The position numbers were made by a program, and so were the translations under genes. The notes beneath the pieces are model-generated. The model did not search any database and was not told where the DNA came from. It worked only from the letters and a program-made list of their open reading frames with translations. This document shows, piece after piece, positions 12,506 through 25,700 of a DNA stretch of 64,000 nt; within the stretch, counting starts at the first letter, position 1; the number at the start of each line of letters is the position of its first letter. Origin of the DNA: Aplysia californica. Its lineage: Eukaryota; Mollusca; Gastropoda; Aplysiida; Aplysiidae. The stretch covers positions 112,364 to 176,363 of the forward strand of contig NW_004797818.1 in assembly GCF_000002075.1 (NCBI RefSeq), given 5' to 3'.

Positions 12506-15500
12506 AGGTTGGGGAAATATCTTTCCAGATGAGTGGCATGTCTGTTTTTTGGTTGAAGGGACGGTCAAAAGATCGGACGGTTAGCTGATAGGTGTGTGTG
12601 CATTTTGCCTTCAGAGTCCTATTGCTTTTTTTTTTTTTGGGGGGGGGGGGGTTCAGCAACATGCAGAGACATGTCACATTGTTTACAGTTTACATTGGTT
12701 ACAACAAAGATACTACACCCTACGGTAGGCTGTACTATCTTTGGTTACAATGCAAGGCTACTGATCATCTCGGGCGGTGTGTCGATCTAGTGTTACTATA
12801 ATTTATTTTTTTTAGCCCAGAGAGAGAGTATTTAATGAATAAACGTATCTAGATCTAGAATCTAGATCTAATCTAGATGTCGGGATGGAGAGGTCACAAT
12901 GCTGTGATAGATAGATGGAGTGAATGTATGACGTGCGCGAGCAGACGCAACACGCCACAGTGTGTGGTGGAGTGGGGGACAACACAGTGGGCGAGTTAGC
13001 CTAGAGCCATAGCCCCTTCTTTCTGATCGCCAAGGCCGATTTGTCAACTTTGCTAGTGCTAGAGAAAGAAACCTGATTCGATTTTTGATCAAGTAAGACC
13101 TAGAGATCATGTTGAACAAATCATCATCAGGGGAACTACAAAAAGGAAAAAACAGAACGCCAAATCTTTGATTAGGCCTACTTTACTATTTCCCTTGAAT
13201 TTATTACTGGATCCCTTGTAACGAGAATCCTGCTATAACGGATATTTCGCACCGGTCCCCTCCTTCTCGTTATAACAGGATTCCACTGTATAAGATAAGC
13301 CCAGGTCTAACTTCCACAATTCGAAGGGCTGTCGAATCGTTTTTCCTTAAATTGTGATAGGCCTAGTTCAGATCTGACTTGCGCTGTTCAACGCCAGTCA
13401 CTGAGCGCGCGTGTGTTGTTGTTGCATGCACGCAGACAGTGCAATGTGTTGACATCACGTCACCGCTCATAGCGCTTCGAATTTCGAGTAGGGTTTAGGG
13501 GAGCTAATTGCGACAGCTAACTTCATGGAAAAAACCCATTTGCTGCGCTTCAAGAGTCAAGTGCCCTTGCTTGAGCTGTCCATAGAGTGACGAGTGAATA
13601 TTGAATAGTAAGAGATATTCTCTAAAGGATTGTTTTATTACTCTTGTAGGCTACTCTTATCACTCTGTCTCGTAACCATCAAATAAAGAGTATTTCTGTA
13701 TATTTATCTTAATGATTTTAGATATAACGTGCTCCAATTTTTCTACGTTTGAGTTTGAGAAAAATGAGACGAAAATCCATTATCTGTTTCTTAAAGAATC
13801 ACACGACATTCGAATGGCTCTGCCATGTTTCGAATAGCTGTGAATAGTGCAAAAATCACGAATGTTGAATAGTAAAGTCTAATGGGCACAGCTGTAATGC
13901 TCACCCCAATGACCCTGAGCCAGGAAGCCACAGTGGGTTACGCCAGCAAAAAGGCACAATCACGCCAAAAGTAACGTTGCGCTCACAGGCTTACATTTTC
14001 CTTCTGTTCATGTATAAGGATACTTTCTTTTACTTGTTGGATTCTGCTTGTTACTTGATCTATACATATTATATTTGTGAAAGTTCGTCAATTTGGCAGC
14101 CTAAAACTTCCCAACCACTTAACTTTCAAATTTGACCATATTAACGGTGGTTCAAAATCATTTAAAGGGTGCACATTTATAATATGGATTCTGAAGTCAC
14201 TTTAGTTTAATTTTCAGTTTTTCATTAGTTTCGTTTAGATCTAATCTTGGGAAAGTTCGTCTTCTCAGACGCCATTGTAAACAAGTGAGGGTTCCGTTCA
14301 CAAACAGTGCATATTGGTTCCACAATGACTTGATCGATTCTTTTGAGTTTGTTCATCGAACAGGGTACCCAGCTTATACAATGCAAGGCAGCGTGGTGAA
14401 ATCAGGCACCTGTCAAAGTAATGAAAGTAAAGAAACGTACACTTTTCCGCTGGTTTGGCGATTTTTTTCTTAATTGTTTTTTTTTAGCTCAACATCTTTA
14501 TTAATGTCAATTTAAGAACCCATTTCAGTGTGAATTATACTGAAAAACTTTGATTAAAGGCATAAAGAATGAAAAATTGTCTGTTTTCACGGACTCTGAG
14601 GCTTTGTAAATAACCAAACGTTGGCGGCCATTTTCTCTGTAATGTTACCTCTGAAACCAGGTGACCCCACCTCATTCAATGGCATATCTTGACATGTACA
14701 CAGGTACATGGCTAATTCTTTCATCGAAAGTAAGGCAAACAAACAAGCTTTAAAGTGATACCAATAACTCCAAATGCCCAAAAATTGATGAGCGCCTGAT
14801 TCCACACCGCCATGACACATATATTTCTTACACCGGTGCTTTTATTGTTGTGTTTTGCTTTTGCAAAAGATGATAATTTAACATCATATTGTTATTTGCA
14901 CTGTATTATTTCTTCTATTTTGCCTCAGTTTGGTTCCTTAAAGTTTTGTGCTAATATTTACTATTCAATAGGGACGTTGTGGCGCCTTTCGGGAGTTTGT
15001 GATCTATGAGAAACGTCGAGCTCTTGTTGAGTGCATTATAACATTCACAAAAGTCTTTGATGATAGTCAAGCTAAGATTAAGAAGCCTGTGGATCCCTCA
15101 GGGATCAAACTGGAGAAAAAAGTGAAGATTCAAGCTCAAGCGTTGTCTCATTCCTCACCAGATCCAGGTAAGTAATTTGTGACTGGTAGTTTGGAAAATG
15201 ACCTATTGGTATTGTTGTAAATGTTTTACACCCATATGCTTTTGATCTTTTAGCTTTTCCAGACGAACCAGAGCTGTGTTGGTATCTCATTCCAGTAGAA
15301 AGACAGACACTTAAAGATGAAATAAAATGTCCTCCTTTCTGCGCAATTTGAACCTCGGGTCTTTTATATATATACAGTCGAACCTGCCTTAACGGAAACC
15401 TGTATAAGACGGAAATCTGTCTGAACGGAATCTCCCCGCTCCCCCCTTGATATATTCCTCTTTAATTACCTGTATAAAACGGAAACCTGTCCAACGCGGA

Positions 15501-18500
15501 AACGGAAAGAAAAATCCGCTCCCTTCCGAGGGTTTCACCGGTCTAAGACAGAAAATGCTTTGCCCGCTCAGCCCTGATTTGGAACAAAACTCACAAGTTT
15601 GGTTCCGCCGGCTCTTACTCTAAATCTAACGCCATGGCCATGCCGCTTGGCAAGGACGGGGAGTAGGAGTGTAATTTGGGGGTAGATGTTACCCCATAAT
15701 GTGAGCCCTGAGCTATGCAGATGGTCAGGGTAGTGTGGGTGTGAAATCTCAGGACTGCCTGTGTGAGGGCTCGAGTAGCAAGCCACTACAGAAAGTGTCC
15801 TGGGGTAGCCGGAAGCCAGAGATGTGAAATTAGTTTGACCTATGCCTGCCGCCCTGGTCTTACACCAGCCGAGAAAAGAGTTCCTCGAATCGTTGTTACA
15901 TGATGGCAGTAAGGGATGGCATTGGTTGACTGTGCTTGTTACACTGATGGGTGTGTCTAAAGGTGGAAACAAAGGAAGATGTTCAAACGTTTCTGTTTTT
16001 AATAGGTCAAGCAGTGGTCCTATTAAAGGCAAGCACTGGTGGTAATTGGACAAGTAAGACTGACGCATGTCATTATCAGACAGGAAAGCAGTTGAGAGGT
16101 GTGAAATTTTGACCACTGCTTGCCGATCGGACAAGCAATCCTTGATCCCACCGGCTGGGCGTTTGAACCACACCCCCCCCCCCCCTTTCCAGCTCCCCCT
16201 AAATTCCACTGTCTAAGACAGAATTTTTTTCTGGCTCCCTTGCGATTCCGTCTTACACAGGTTCGACTGTATATGCAAGGTTAAGAAGCTAGCCGACACC
16301 AGTAAGACGTCAGTGCCTGTTGGTGTTTGTCATGAAATAATAAAATCATTTGTGTACAGAAACAGCAGCCTGGTTTGGTTGTTATATTGTTTATTATATC
16401 CTGTATCATTCTGCTTGAATCGACACTGTATGTAGGATTTAGTTCTTTTAAGTGACTGAGGAAAATTAATGTCTTACCCTCGTAAGTGTACCTTTTGGGA
16501 TAAAATCACTTTGTCATCTTTCTTCAAATATTTTCTCTCAGCCTGAGGTCCTGGCAAAAAACCAAATGCCGTTCTTCAATAATGAATTATGTCATGTCTA
16601 TATGTCATTTGTCCATCAAAGGAAATTGTTAATCCCCCCCCCCAGCCTGACTCGGCCCAGTGACAGAAATATGCTGTCCTTGACCCATGATAAGGGATAT
16701 ATGTGCACAACCTGTACTTTTTCGATATGGAAACTTTATTAAAAAATGAGTGTTTTATGTGATGTGATGTGGGCCAATATGGCCTTGAACACTGAATAAA
16801 CTTACTTATCCACTGTGTTGGGGTCACTGCAGTCGGAACATGTCCATCTCTGCTCTCCTCCCCCCCCCCCTCTTCAGGATCCATCCCAGAGTCTGTCTGC
16901 TTATTGTCCCCATCATAATCTGGTTGGAGATTCGTCGAACTGGTCCGCACAGATGGCTGTGTTTCCCCTCTCCTCTTTGAATCCCCTTCTCCTTCAAACT
17001 ACCTTGAGTGTGGGAACCGCTATCCGCCCTATTCTTTCTCAAATTTTCCCTTACAGCGGTTAGGACGGTTGGTGGGTCCAGTGTCAAATTCCCTCCCACT
17101 TTTGCTTCTCCAGCCAGCTTGTCTGCTCTCTCGTTGCCTGTTACCCCTGCGTGGCCCAGGCAGAAGATCCAGGCCACTCTTTCCAGGCTGCTCTCCCTGA
17201 TCGTAGCCTTCCAGTCCGCATACAGCATCCCATTCTGTACCTTCTGTAGTGTGCTCATTGAGCATAGCTGCCACTTTTTCGCTAAATAGCGGAAACTTCG
17301 CTTCATCTAGCTTTTCCCGCTGCTTTCCTCCTTCCTCCGCTGGACCGCTCTCGGTCGCAAATTGTGATACTTTTTTATATGCGGAAAACACTGAACCGGG
17401 AGAGAAACGAAAATGCAGCTTGCGCATGTCCGCCCGTAGCTTTCTACTTCCGTTCTTCTAGGCCTAGCGCTAGTTTCACTTTCTTTATTGTAGAGCAACA
17501 TACTACAGTGTTGATCGGGCATCGGGACGTTGACACGCCGAGTTGTCATTGAAAACAGAGGAAATTCGAGAGAAATTGATGCAGAATGCAAAAATAAAAG
17601 GAGCTGGAATGAGAAAGAAGCTGCCGGTGTGCGACTTGAAAAGTTCATGAGAAAATTGAACAAACCGCTTGCTGCACTTTGCGTTTGGTGCAATAAAGAC
17701 ATCGCGGCCCACGGCACTTCTGTACAATTGCAGTCCCGTTTGTTTACATGACAGCTATTGTCGCTGTTGAAGTGAATCTAGATCTAGATCTAGATAATCT
17801 ATCTCTAGATATAATATAGATTTACGCATATTTAGATATCTCAATTCTAGATCAAGATTAGATAGCCTAGGCTATTATTTTAATTCAGTTTCGATCTACA
17901 CACTACAGGGGCACTACTAAGTTAAGTGCAAACGGGACCGCAATTGTACAGGAGTGCTCAGTACAGCGGCAAAGGTGTTGCCTCCTTGATCCCATACTGC
18001 GCGCGCTCTACATCGATGTACAAGTTTTAAGTGAAAGAGATCTTTTAATAAGACACCAGCTGGCAACAAACACTGGATTTTTAGTCACCAAGTCCAAACT
18101 GTGTCAAATTGACTCAAATGCTTGTTAGTCAACTTAGTGCCTTTATTGTTGTTGGGGTGGGGTTTTTTTTTTGGGGGGGGGGGTTCAAATACATTTTAAT
18201 TCAGTTGTCTATGATTAACAAATTTGACAGTTTTCCCTTCCAAAACCATAGGCTAGATTTTCCAGCATATATTGCCTCTGGATCTCACTGGTTTTACTCC
18301 GGCCTTCGGAGAGAGCGCGTCCGCCTTCGCATGAGTTTCCTCCTTTTTTGAAATTCCTGAATGGCAGCTATGATTGAGTCAGTAATGATTACTGCTCGCT
18401 GATGGCTTGTGTTCTTGATCCAGTGTAGAGCCTCACTTATGTTTGTTTCAGGTGGCTCCAATGACGATGAGGCAGATGAAACGGATGTGATAGGTAGGTC

Positions 18501-19717
18501 TGCATATTATCATAAACAACATCCATCCTCCTTACATGGAAGTGCCCCTATGCCTTATGGAAAACTGAATAAGCTTACTTACTATGTCATGTCTTGTAGT
18601 GAATTATGCTTCATCGACATCAACATCTCATTTTTCCCCCCATCATTCATATGTGCACCTTTTGCTTTTTTGAGTCTTATCTTTAACCAAATGAATAGAT
18701 TTTGTAAAATTTTGGGATGTTCTTTTTGTATTTTTCTGCTTTACAGGTCATAAATTTCTTTATCAGTATGCTTGTCGTACTGGCTGTTTCACAAACTTTG
18801 TTTGTATGTTTGTTTCCAGATTCAAGTGGCTCCGATGACGATGAGGAAGATGACACAGATGAGAAAGGTAGGTCTGTATATTATAAACAGCATCCATCAA
18901 CTTACATGGAAGTGCCCCTATGCCGTATAGAAAACTTTTTATTGTAGAGCTTGATCCAGTTATTCATTTGTAGCAAGAAATTTGAAGATCAAAATTTTTT
19001 CCTACTTCCGTTGTTTATTTTTCTCGAGTGTTCATGTTGGATGGTAATTTATTGAGTATTTTTGTGATTCGATGTATAAGTCACTCACTGACTGCTTTGG
19101 TCTCGAGGAAAATTGGCCCCAATAAGTTTGTTTTTTAAAAGAACAAGATGAGATTTTGGCTGTAGCTTACAGGGTTTTTCTGGTTTGATCTGGAACACTC
19201 CAGAAATTAATGCTGGCCATGTTCATCATTCTTGTTGGATAGATTTTTGAAGAGGCGGAAAACTGATTCTTGCAGCTACCTGTAAGTCATAAAGCTATGC
19301 TTTTTGCTGATTGCTTGAGAAAAAATGTAGAATAGAGATTACCTTGAAAGCAGATTTTTGAAGTTTTAGATATTTCTACACTTGCTTGCATTTTGTCCAT
19401 TTTGATCTGAGTTTTAGCAATGGCAAATGCACCTTTCAAAATATAACTGGCCCTACTTCTAGACAATTTTGGTTAATGAAAAATTGAAGAAAAGCAGGCT
19501 GGTCCTTATTCAAAATTTACTTGAATCCAAACACAAATTTTTTTGTTAAATGTATGATTCGTTGAAAAATGAAAAAACGTCTTTGAAAATGCTGTGAGAT
19601 TGCCTGAATACAAAGTGGCCCTCACTTTGACAGGCAATATAGCTTCTTATGTCAAAATCTGTTGCCGGGAAAATCAGAGAAAGTAGAAAACTTCCCCCCA
19701 TGCAATATGACTCACAT

Positions 19718-19784
<67 letters not shown>

Positions 19785-22700
19785 TTTGTGTCACGAGGCG
19801 GCTCGTCAGTTTTGGGGCTTATGGAGTTATTGGTATGATCTTATAGCCTGTCCATTTGCCTTGCTTTTGATGAAAAAATATCCATTTATCTTGGATACAA
19901 GTCAAGATATTGGCTGTTATGTTTTAGATGACGAGTTGGCAAACACTCAGTAAGCAGCCATGTTACTTGTTTATTCCTTTGTTGGACTCCAGATAAACAG
20001 ATCGTCCTCGTAGCTTACAAAACCTTGAATGTTACCAAGGTGTTTATGGATCACTTTCTGGAACACCTCCGGAGCAGATTTGATGCCGAATGGCAGTCGT
20101 AGGAATTTGTACCTTCCTGAAGGTTATCTTCATCTAGCTGGACTGCCCAAAAATCACTTGAAGCGTCCAGCTTTGAGAAATACTTCGCTCCACTCATTGT
20201 AACTTCCTCCAGCGTTGGCAATTGGTAGTGCTCTCTTTTGATTTCATCGTTGAGCCGTTTCGGATCCATGCATATTCTGAGATCTCCATTGGGTTTTTCC
20301 ACGACTATCATGAGGTTCATCCAGTCTGTCGGCTCATCAACCTTTGCTATAACGCCAAGTTTTTCCATTCGCTCTAGCTCCTTGTTGAGCTTCTCCCTCT
20401 GGGCTAGAGGCACTCTTCTAGCTGCCGATACAATTGGGCTAACACTTGGGTCCACCTGAATTCTGTGCTTCTCTGCAATGCACCCAAGATCTCCAAAAGT
20501 GTCACTGAATTCTTCAATGATATCATCCGGTTCATGCGATACAGTAGGGGTTGTGAGATGGTACACTCTTTGTATCAAGTTCATGTCCTCACAGGTCTTC
20601 CGTCCAAGAATAGATTGTGCTGATGGGGACGACGCTATTACAAAGTCCACATCATATCGTGCTCCTTTGTGAAAGCAAGGGAATCTGGTTTTCCCTCTGA
20701 CAGGAATCTTCTCCCCAGAGTAAGAGGTGGGCTTGGTTGTCGTAGGACTGACCAGTCCATTGAGACGTTGGACCAGCTTTTCTGAGATTACATTGGCCTG
20801 GGCACCCGTGTCTAGGCTGAACCTCACTGTGATCCCTCTACAGTTGAGGGCCACATACAAGTCTTGGTTCCCTGGGTCACCATTCACACTGCTCACAGTG
20901 CCTATATGGAACTCGTCCGAGTCACTTTCATCAGACGACCGAGCCTCTGCACAGGCGATCCTACCCTTCAACTGACACTGCTTGGCGAAATGGTTCTTTT
21001 TGTCACAGTTATTACAGCATGGAAAGCATGCTCGTCAAAGCCCAACTGAGATGGGTTGGCCATGTCATCCGCATGGAAGACCACCGAATGCCCAAACAGC
21101 TGCTGTACTGCGAACTCGCAAGTGGCAAAAGAAATCTCGGGAGGCCAAAAAAGCGGTTCAAAGACATTATAAAGGAAAACCTTCAGCTTGCACAGGTAAC
21201 CCCCAAAGAACTCAAAAGAACTGCCACCTAAAGGAACGCCTGGCGCAGGGCTGTCCGTATTGCCAGCAGAAACAGTGATACAAACTACAGGGAGAAGCTG
21301 ACTATCAGAAGAGAGAGGAGACATAAGCCAACCACCACAACCACGACATTCCAGTGTCCCCACTGCAACAGACATTGTTCATCCAGGATCGGATTGCACA
21401 GCCACATGTGCGTCCACAGATGAGCTGCAGGATTCATCGTCATCTTCGGCAACGAAGGACTACCTACAATTACAGAGCTTTCCGTAGGCTGGACATGACC
21501 TTGGACTGTGCGTTTAACCACAACGTGAGCATAAAAAGGACTTCTCTTGTGCTTTCGTTTTTTCACGTTTCGGGAATCTTTATGCATTTGTTCTCTGTCC
21601 AGTCTTGAAGGCCTGCGTTTGAGGTTTAGATTTTACTGTGCTGACCGTGGGTACAACTCCGTCCTCATGCATGAGTGCTAGTCCTCGCTGTGACTCTTTA
21701 TCTGCTCTACAAATGGAGATGGCAGACTCCAGTGTCAGTTCTGGCTCTCTCAGCAGTCTTTCTGTCACTGTTGTTTTCCGTATGCCTACCACGAGTCTGT
21801 CCCTGATCATTTCAGACTGTTGGTCTTTATATTCGCACATGAGTGACAAGCGTTTCAGATCAGTAACAAATTCATCCAAGGATTCGTTTTCTAGCTGAAC
21901 CCTACTGTTGAATTTGAAGCGTTCCATGGTGACATATGCTTCGGCTTGCAGTAGTCCTCGAAGCGTTTGAACAGTACCTCAATCTTGTGCTGCTCTGACT
22001 GGGGCAGTGCCCATGTATTATATATTTCTCTTCCAGCTCGCCCGACGATATACAGAAAGGCGCTGCACTTGTCTTTCTCAGACTCTTTCTGCATTGTTTG
22101 GTCAAGATACAACCTCATCTCCTGGCTCCACATTCTCCAGTTTTCAGCCTGGTGGAGGGTGTCTGCGAAGCAAAGTTCTTCGGGAGGACGTAATTTGGCC
22201 ATTTTTGTAGAATTGTTGCCTAATCTGGGCAAATCTATTTCAACTTATATTTGGTTTTGGCAGCTTTCTGGTTCTTTTACAAAAATCTGGGCAGGCTGTT
22301 ACCGAACGCCTTGGCCTAGGCTACCGTAAAAAACCTCAGAATACTGGAAAAAAAACGAAGTGGCTAGCCGTACTTAAGTACGGCTAGACTGAGAGTCTAG
22401 CCGTACTTAAATACGGCTAGACTGCAAGTCTAGCCGTACTTAGATCTAGGTTTGGCCCTATCGACTCAAGCCTGTTAAGTACACAGGTCTCATTAGATCT
22501 AGATCTAGTAATTATTCAGGTTCAAATACATGCAAGTCAGTAAGGCACCTTTTTGTTTTGTCTGAAATACAAATACTTTAGGCATTGCAAACTAAAAATT
22601 TCATTTACAATTTAGCCATCAATATTAAGTACGGCTAGCCTGACAGTCTAGCCGTCCTTAAGTACGGCTAGCCTGCCAGTCTAGCCGTACTTATCTTAGG

Positions 22701-25700
22701 CCCTATTAACATTAGAAAACAGGAGGTTTAAAATACATGCACTGTCATTCAGGCACCTGGTTTCGTCTCAAATACAAATACTTTAGGTACTGCACACTAA
22801 AAAAGTTTATTTACAATTCAGTAGGCCTATTTTTTGTTAAATGGTCAGTCTAGCCATCATATTAAGAATAAGTACGGCTAGACTGCGATTCTAACCGTAC
22901 GTAAGTACCTCCTTCGATCGCTAATATCTCAACTTCTATTCAAATTAGATGGATATATTTTTCATCAAACACAAGGCAAAGGAATAATCTTTTAGATGAT
23001 ATCAATAGCTTCACATGCCCAAAAATTGACGAGCGCCTGATTCCACTGCGCTGTGACACATATTATTGTGGCTTGGTTTCAATTGTATTGGAGTTTGGTG
23101 GCTTGCTTAGGTGTGCTTCTTTCATGTACTCTATTTGTTTTTGCATGAATTATACACCTTACTATATGAATGTAAGTCTTTTTAAAACTTGGAGCTCCCC
23201 ACCAGAAGTTTGGGGGTCTATTCTTGCTAGAGCTTCCCACCCACAGATTAGACAGATTTGTACAAAAGAGAAGCAGGATTGACTATGTAGGGGAGGAGTT
23301 CCACTGTCCCAAGATGGAAATATGGATTGGTCATATCCCCAGCTGTTCAGATGAATTTGTGTCACATTGTGGTGGAATCAGGCACTCATCAATTTTTAGG
23401 CATACAGAGTCATTGGTATCATCTTAAAACCTGTTCATTTATCTTGCGTTTTGATGAAAAAGATATCCGTCTTTCTGTAATAGATGTCGAGATATTTGCA
23501 ATTGAAAGAGGTGGAGGTCACTTGGTGTCAAAGACAAAATTTGTGAGAGAATGGCGTCCAGAGTTTAGTGACTTCCAAAGCTTGAGTGTCCTTGAAAACT
23601 GAAAATTTACATTTTTTGTGTCACAGAAATGTGTTTTTAAATGGACATAAAATGTGTTGGACCCCAAAGATAATTATTCAATAGAAATTGCCTGACGGGT
23701 GGAGAAGTGTCAGTTTCTTTGATTTTATTATTTTGACACGCGCCTGGTTTCATTACAGTGACACATAATCTAAAAACTGCTTCTTTGTGTTTTGTAGGTA
23801 AATAAAAAAATTGATAATGTGTTAACACATTTTCAGCTGAAGAGCAGTCCCAGGGCTCATCATATGAGGAGTGTGAGGACACTGTAGATGTTTCCAAAGC
23901 TTTAGCAAAAGATGATAAAGATCTTCAAAGAATGGTCACAGAGTTTATGGAAAAAACCAAAGAAAGATCCCCATATGTGGCAAGACTATTTGTGGTCCTG
24001 GAAGATCAGGATGTTGATGCAGCAGTTACTCAATACAGGATTGACCACACAGGTGATCTTATATACCTTTTTTTAGTCCTCACAAGAATGTTTGAATATC
24101 ATACAGGTGATCTTATATACCTTTTAAAAAAACTTTTACAAGAGTGCTTAAATATCATACAGGTGATCTTATATACCTTTTAAAAAAACTTTTACATGAG
24201 TGCTTAAATATCATACAAGTGATCTTATATATCTTTTAAAAAAACTTTTACAAGAGTGCTTAAATATCATACAAGTGATCTTATATACTTTAAAAAAAAA
24301 ACTTTTACAAGAGTGCTTAAATATCATACAAGTGATCTTATATACCTTTTTAAAAAAAACTTTTACAAGAGTGCTTAAATATCATACAAGTGATCTTATA
24401 TACCTTTTTTTTTACAAACTCTCAAGAATGCTTAAATATCTTACAGGTGTTCTCATATACCTTTTTAAAAAAAAAACCTTCCTTAGAATGCTTAAATATT
24501 ATACAGCTGATCTTATATACCTTATTTTTAGTCCTCACACGACTGCTTGAATATCGCTCAAGTGATCTGATACGTTTTTTTTAGTCCTCACAAAAATACT
24601 CAACTCCTTTTCTCCGGCATGTCACTCCCAATGGCTTGCAGTCAGAACCGCTGTGCCTTTGAACAAAATAGGATCACTTAGTTTTGATTTAATGGCCAGT
24701 TTAATTACATAAATGTCACTTTTAGATTTTGTACAAAAAAAGGGCCCCGTGTGGGTTTGCCCCCTTCGGAGATACTTTTCCGATCCAGCGGCCATTTGAG
24801 TTCTAGCCCTTCAGCCTATTACTTTACTTTTCCAACCCCCTCGGAGATAAAGGGTTATAAAATATATCATGTAGGTGATCTTATATATACCTTGTGTTGT
24901 TTTTGTTTTTTTAGTTTTTTTGTGGGAGGGGGTTTGGTAAGTGTTTTACGGCGCTTGCAACTACATAAGGTCATATGAGCGTGCGGGACAGATTAAACAT
25001 TTTCAGTTGGTAGGAAATTTTGAATTTTGCCCTGGTGGCGGCCGAAGCCTACTCTTATCGATTTTGGACCACCGAGAGATCTTTAAAGTGTACAACTTGC
25101 ACATGTGACCTCCGAGATTTTTTACCTTTGTCCGAGAAGGCCAGGTGTAGATCTTTCCTACCATAAGATCAGGTGTGTAGCTGAAAGACAGCAGTAAGAA
25201 GGAGCCAGGGAGTAGCAGTAGAAAAGCTGCAGAAAGTGTCAGGAGCCCAGAGGGGGGGGGGGGGCAAAGGAAGTGAGGAGGTGGGGGCAGAAAGTGGAGG
25301 CGAAAGCAGACAACAGAACATTGCTAGAGAGCAGGAAAGGGGAAAGGGGGTGAAAAGAGACAATTTTAGAGAAGGATTCAAATCCTGAACCTATTGAATG
25401 AGAGGCAAACACCTTGACCTCTAGGCCACGAGAGCCCCCTACCTTTTTTCTTTGCTCACAAGAATGCTTGAATATCATACAGGTGATCTTACATACTGTT
25501 TTATTTTAGTCTTTAGGAGAATGCTTAAGGAGAAGCTGCAATGCTCAGTGCCAGTTTTCAGCCTTAGTAGTTTTTATGCGTTGTTTTTTTAAATACAGTC
25601 GAACCTGCCCTGACGGCCACCTCTATAAGACGGCCACCTGTACAAACGGCCACTTTCCATTTCCCCCCTTGCGTTTTTTCTATATAATTTAACTGTGTAA

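Noticed and set aside
15568-16209. A 213-codon open frame on the minus strand
   Set aside because: It lies within the TA-type MITE 15375-16269, and the other two copies of that element are not open in this frame.
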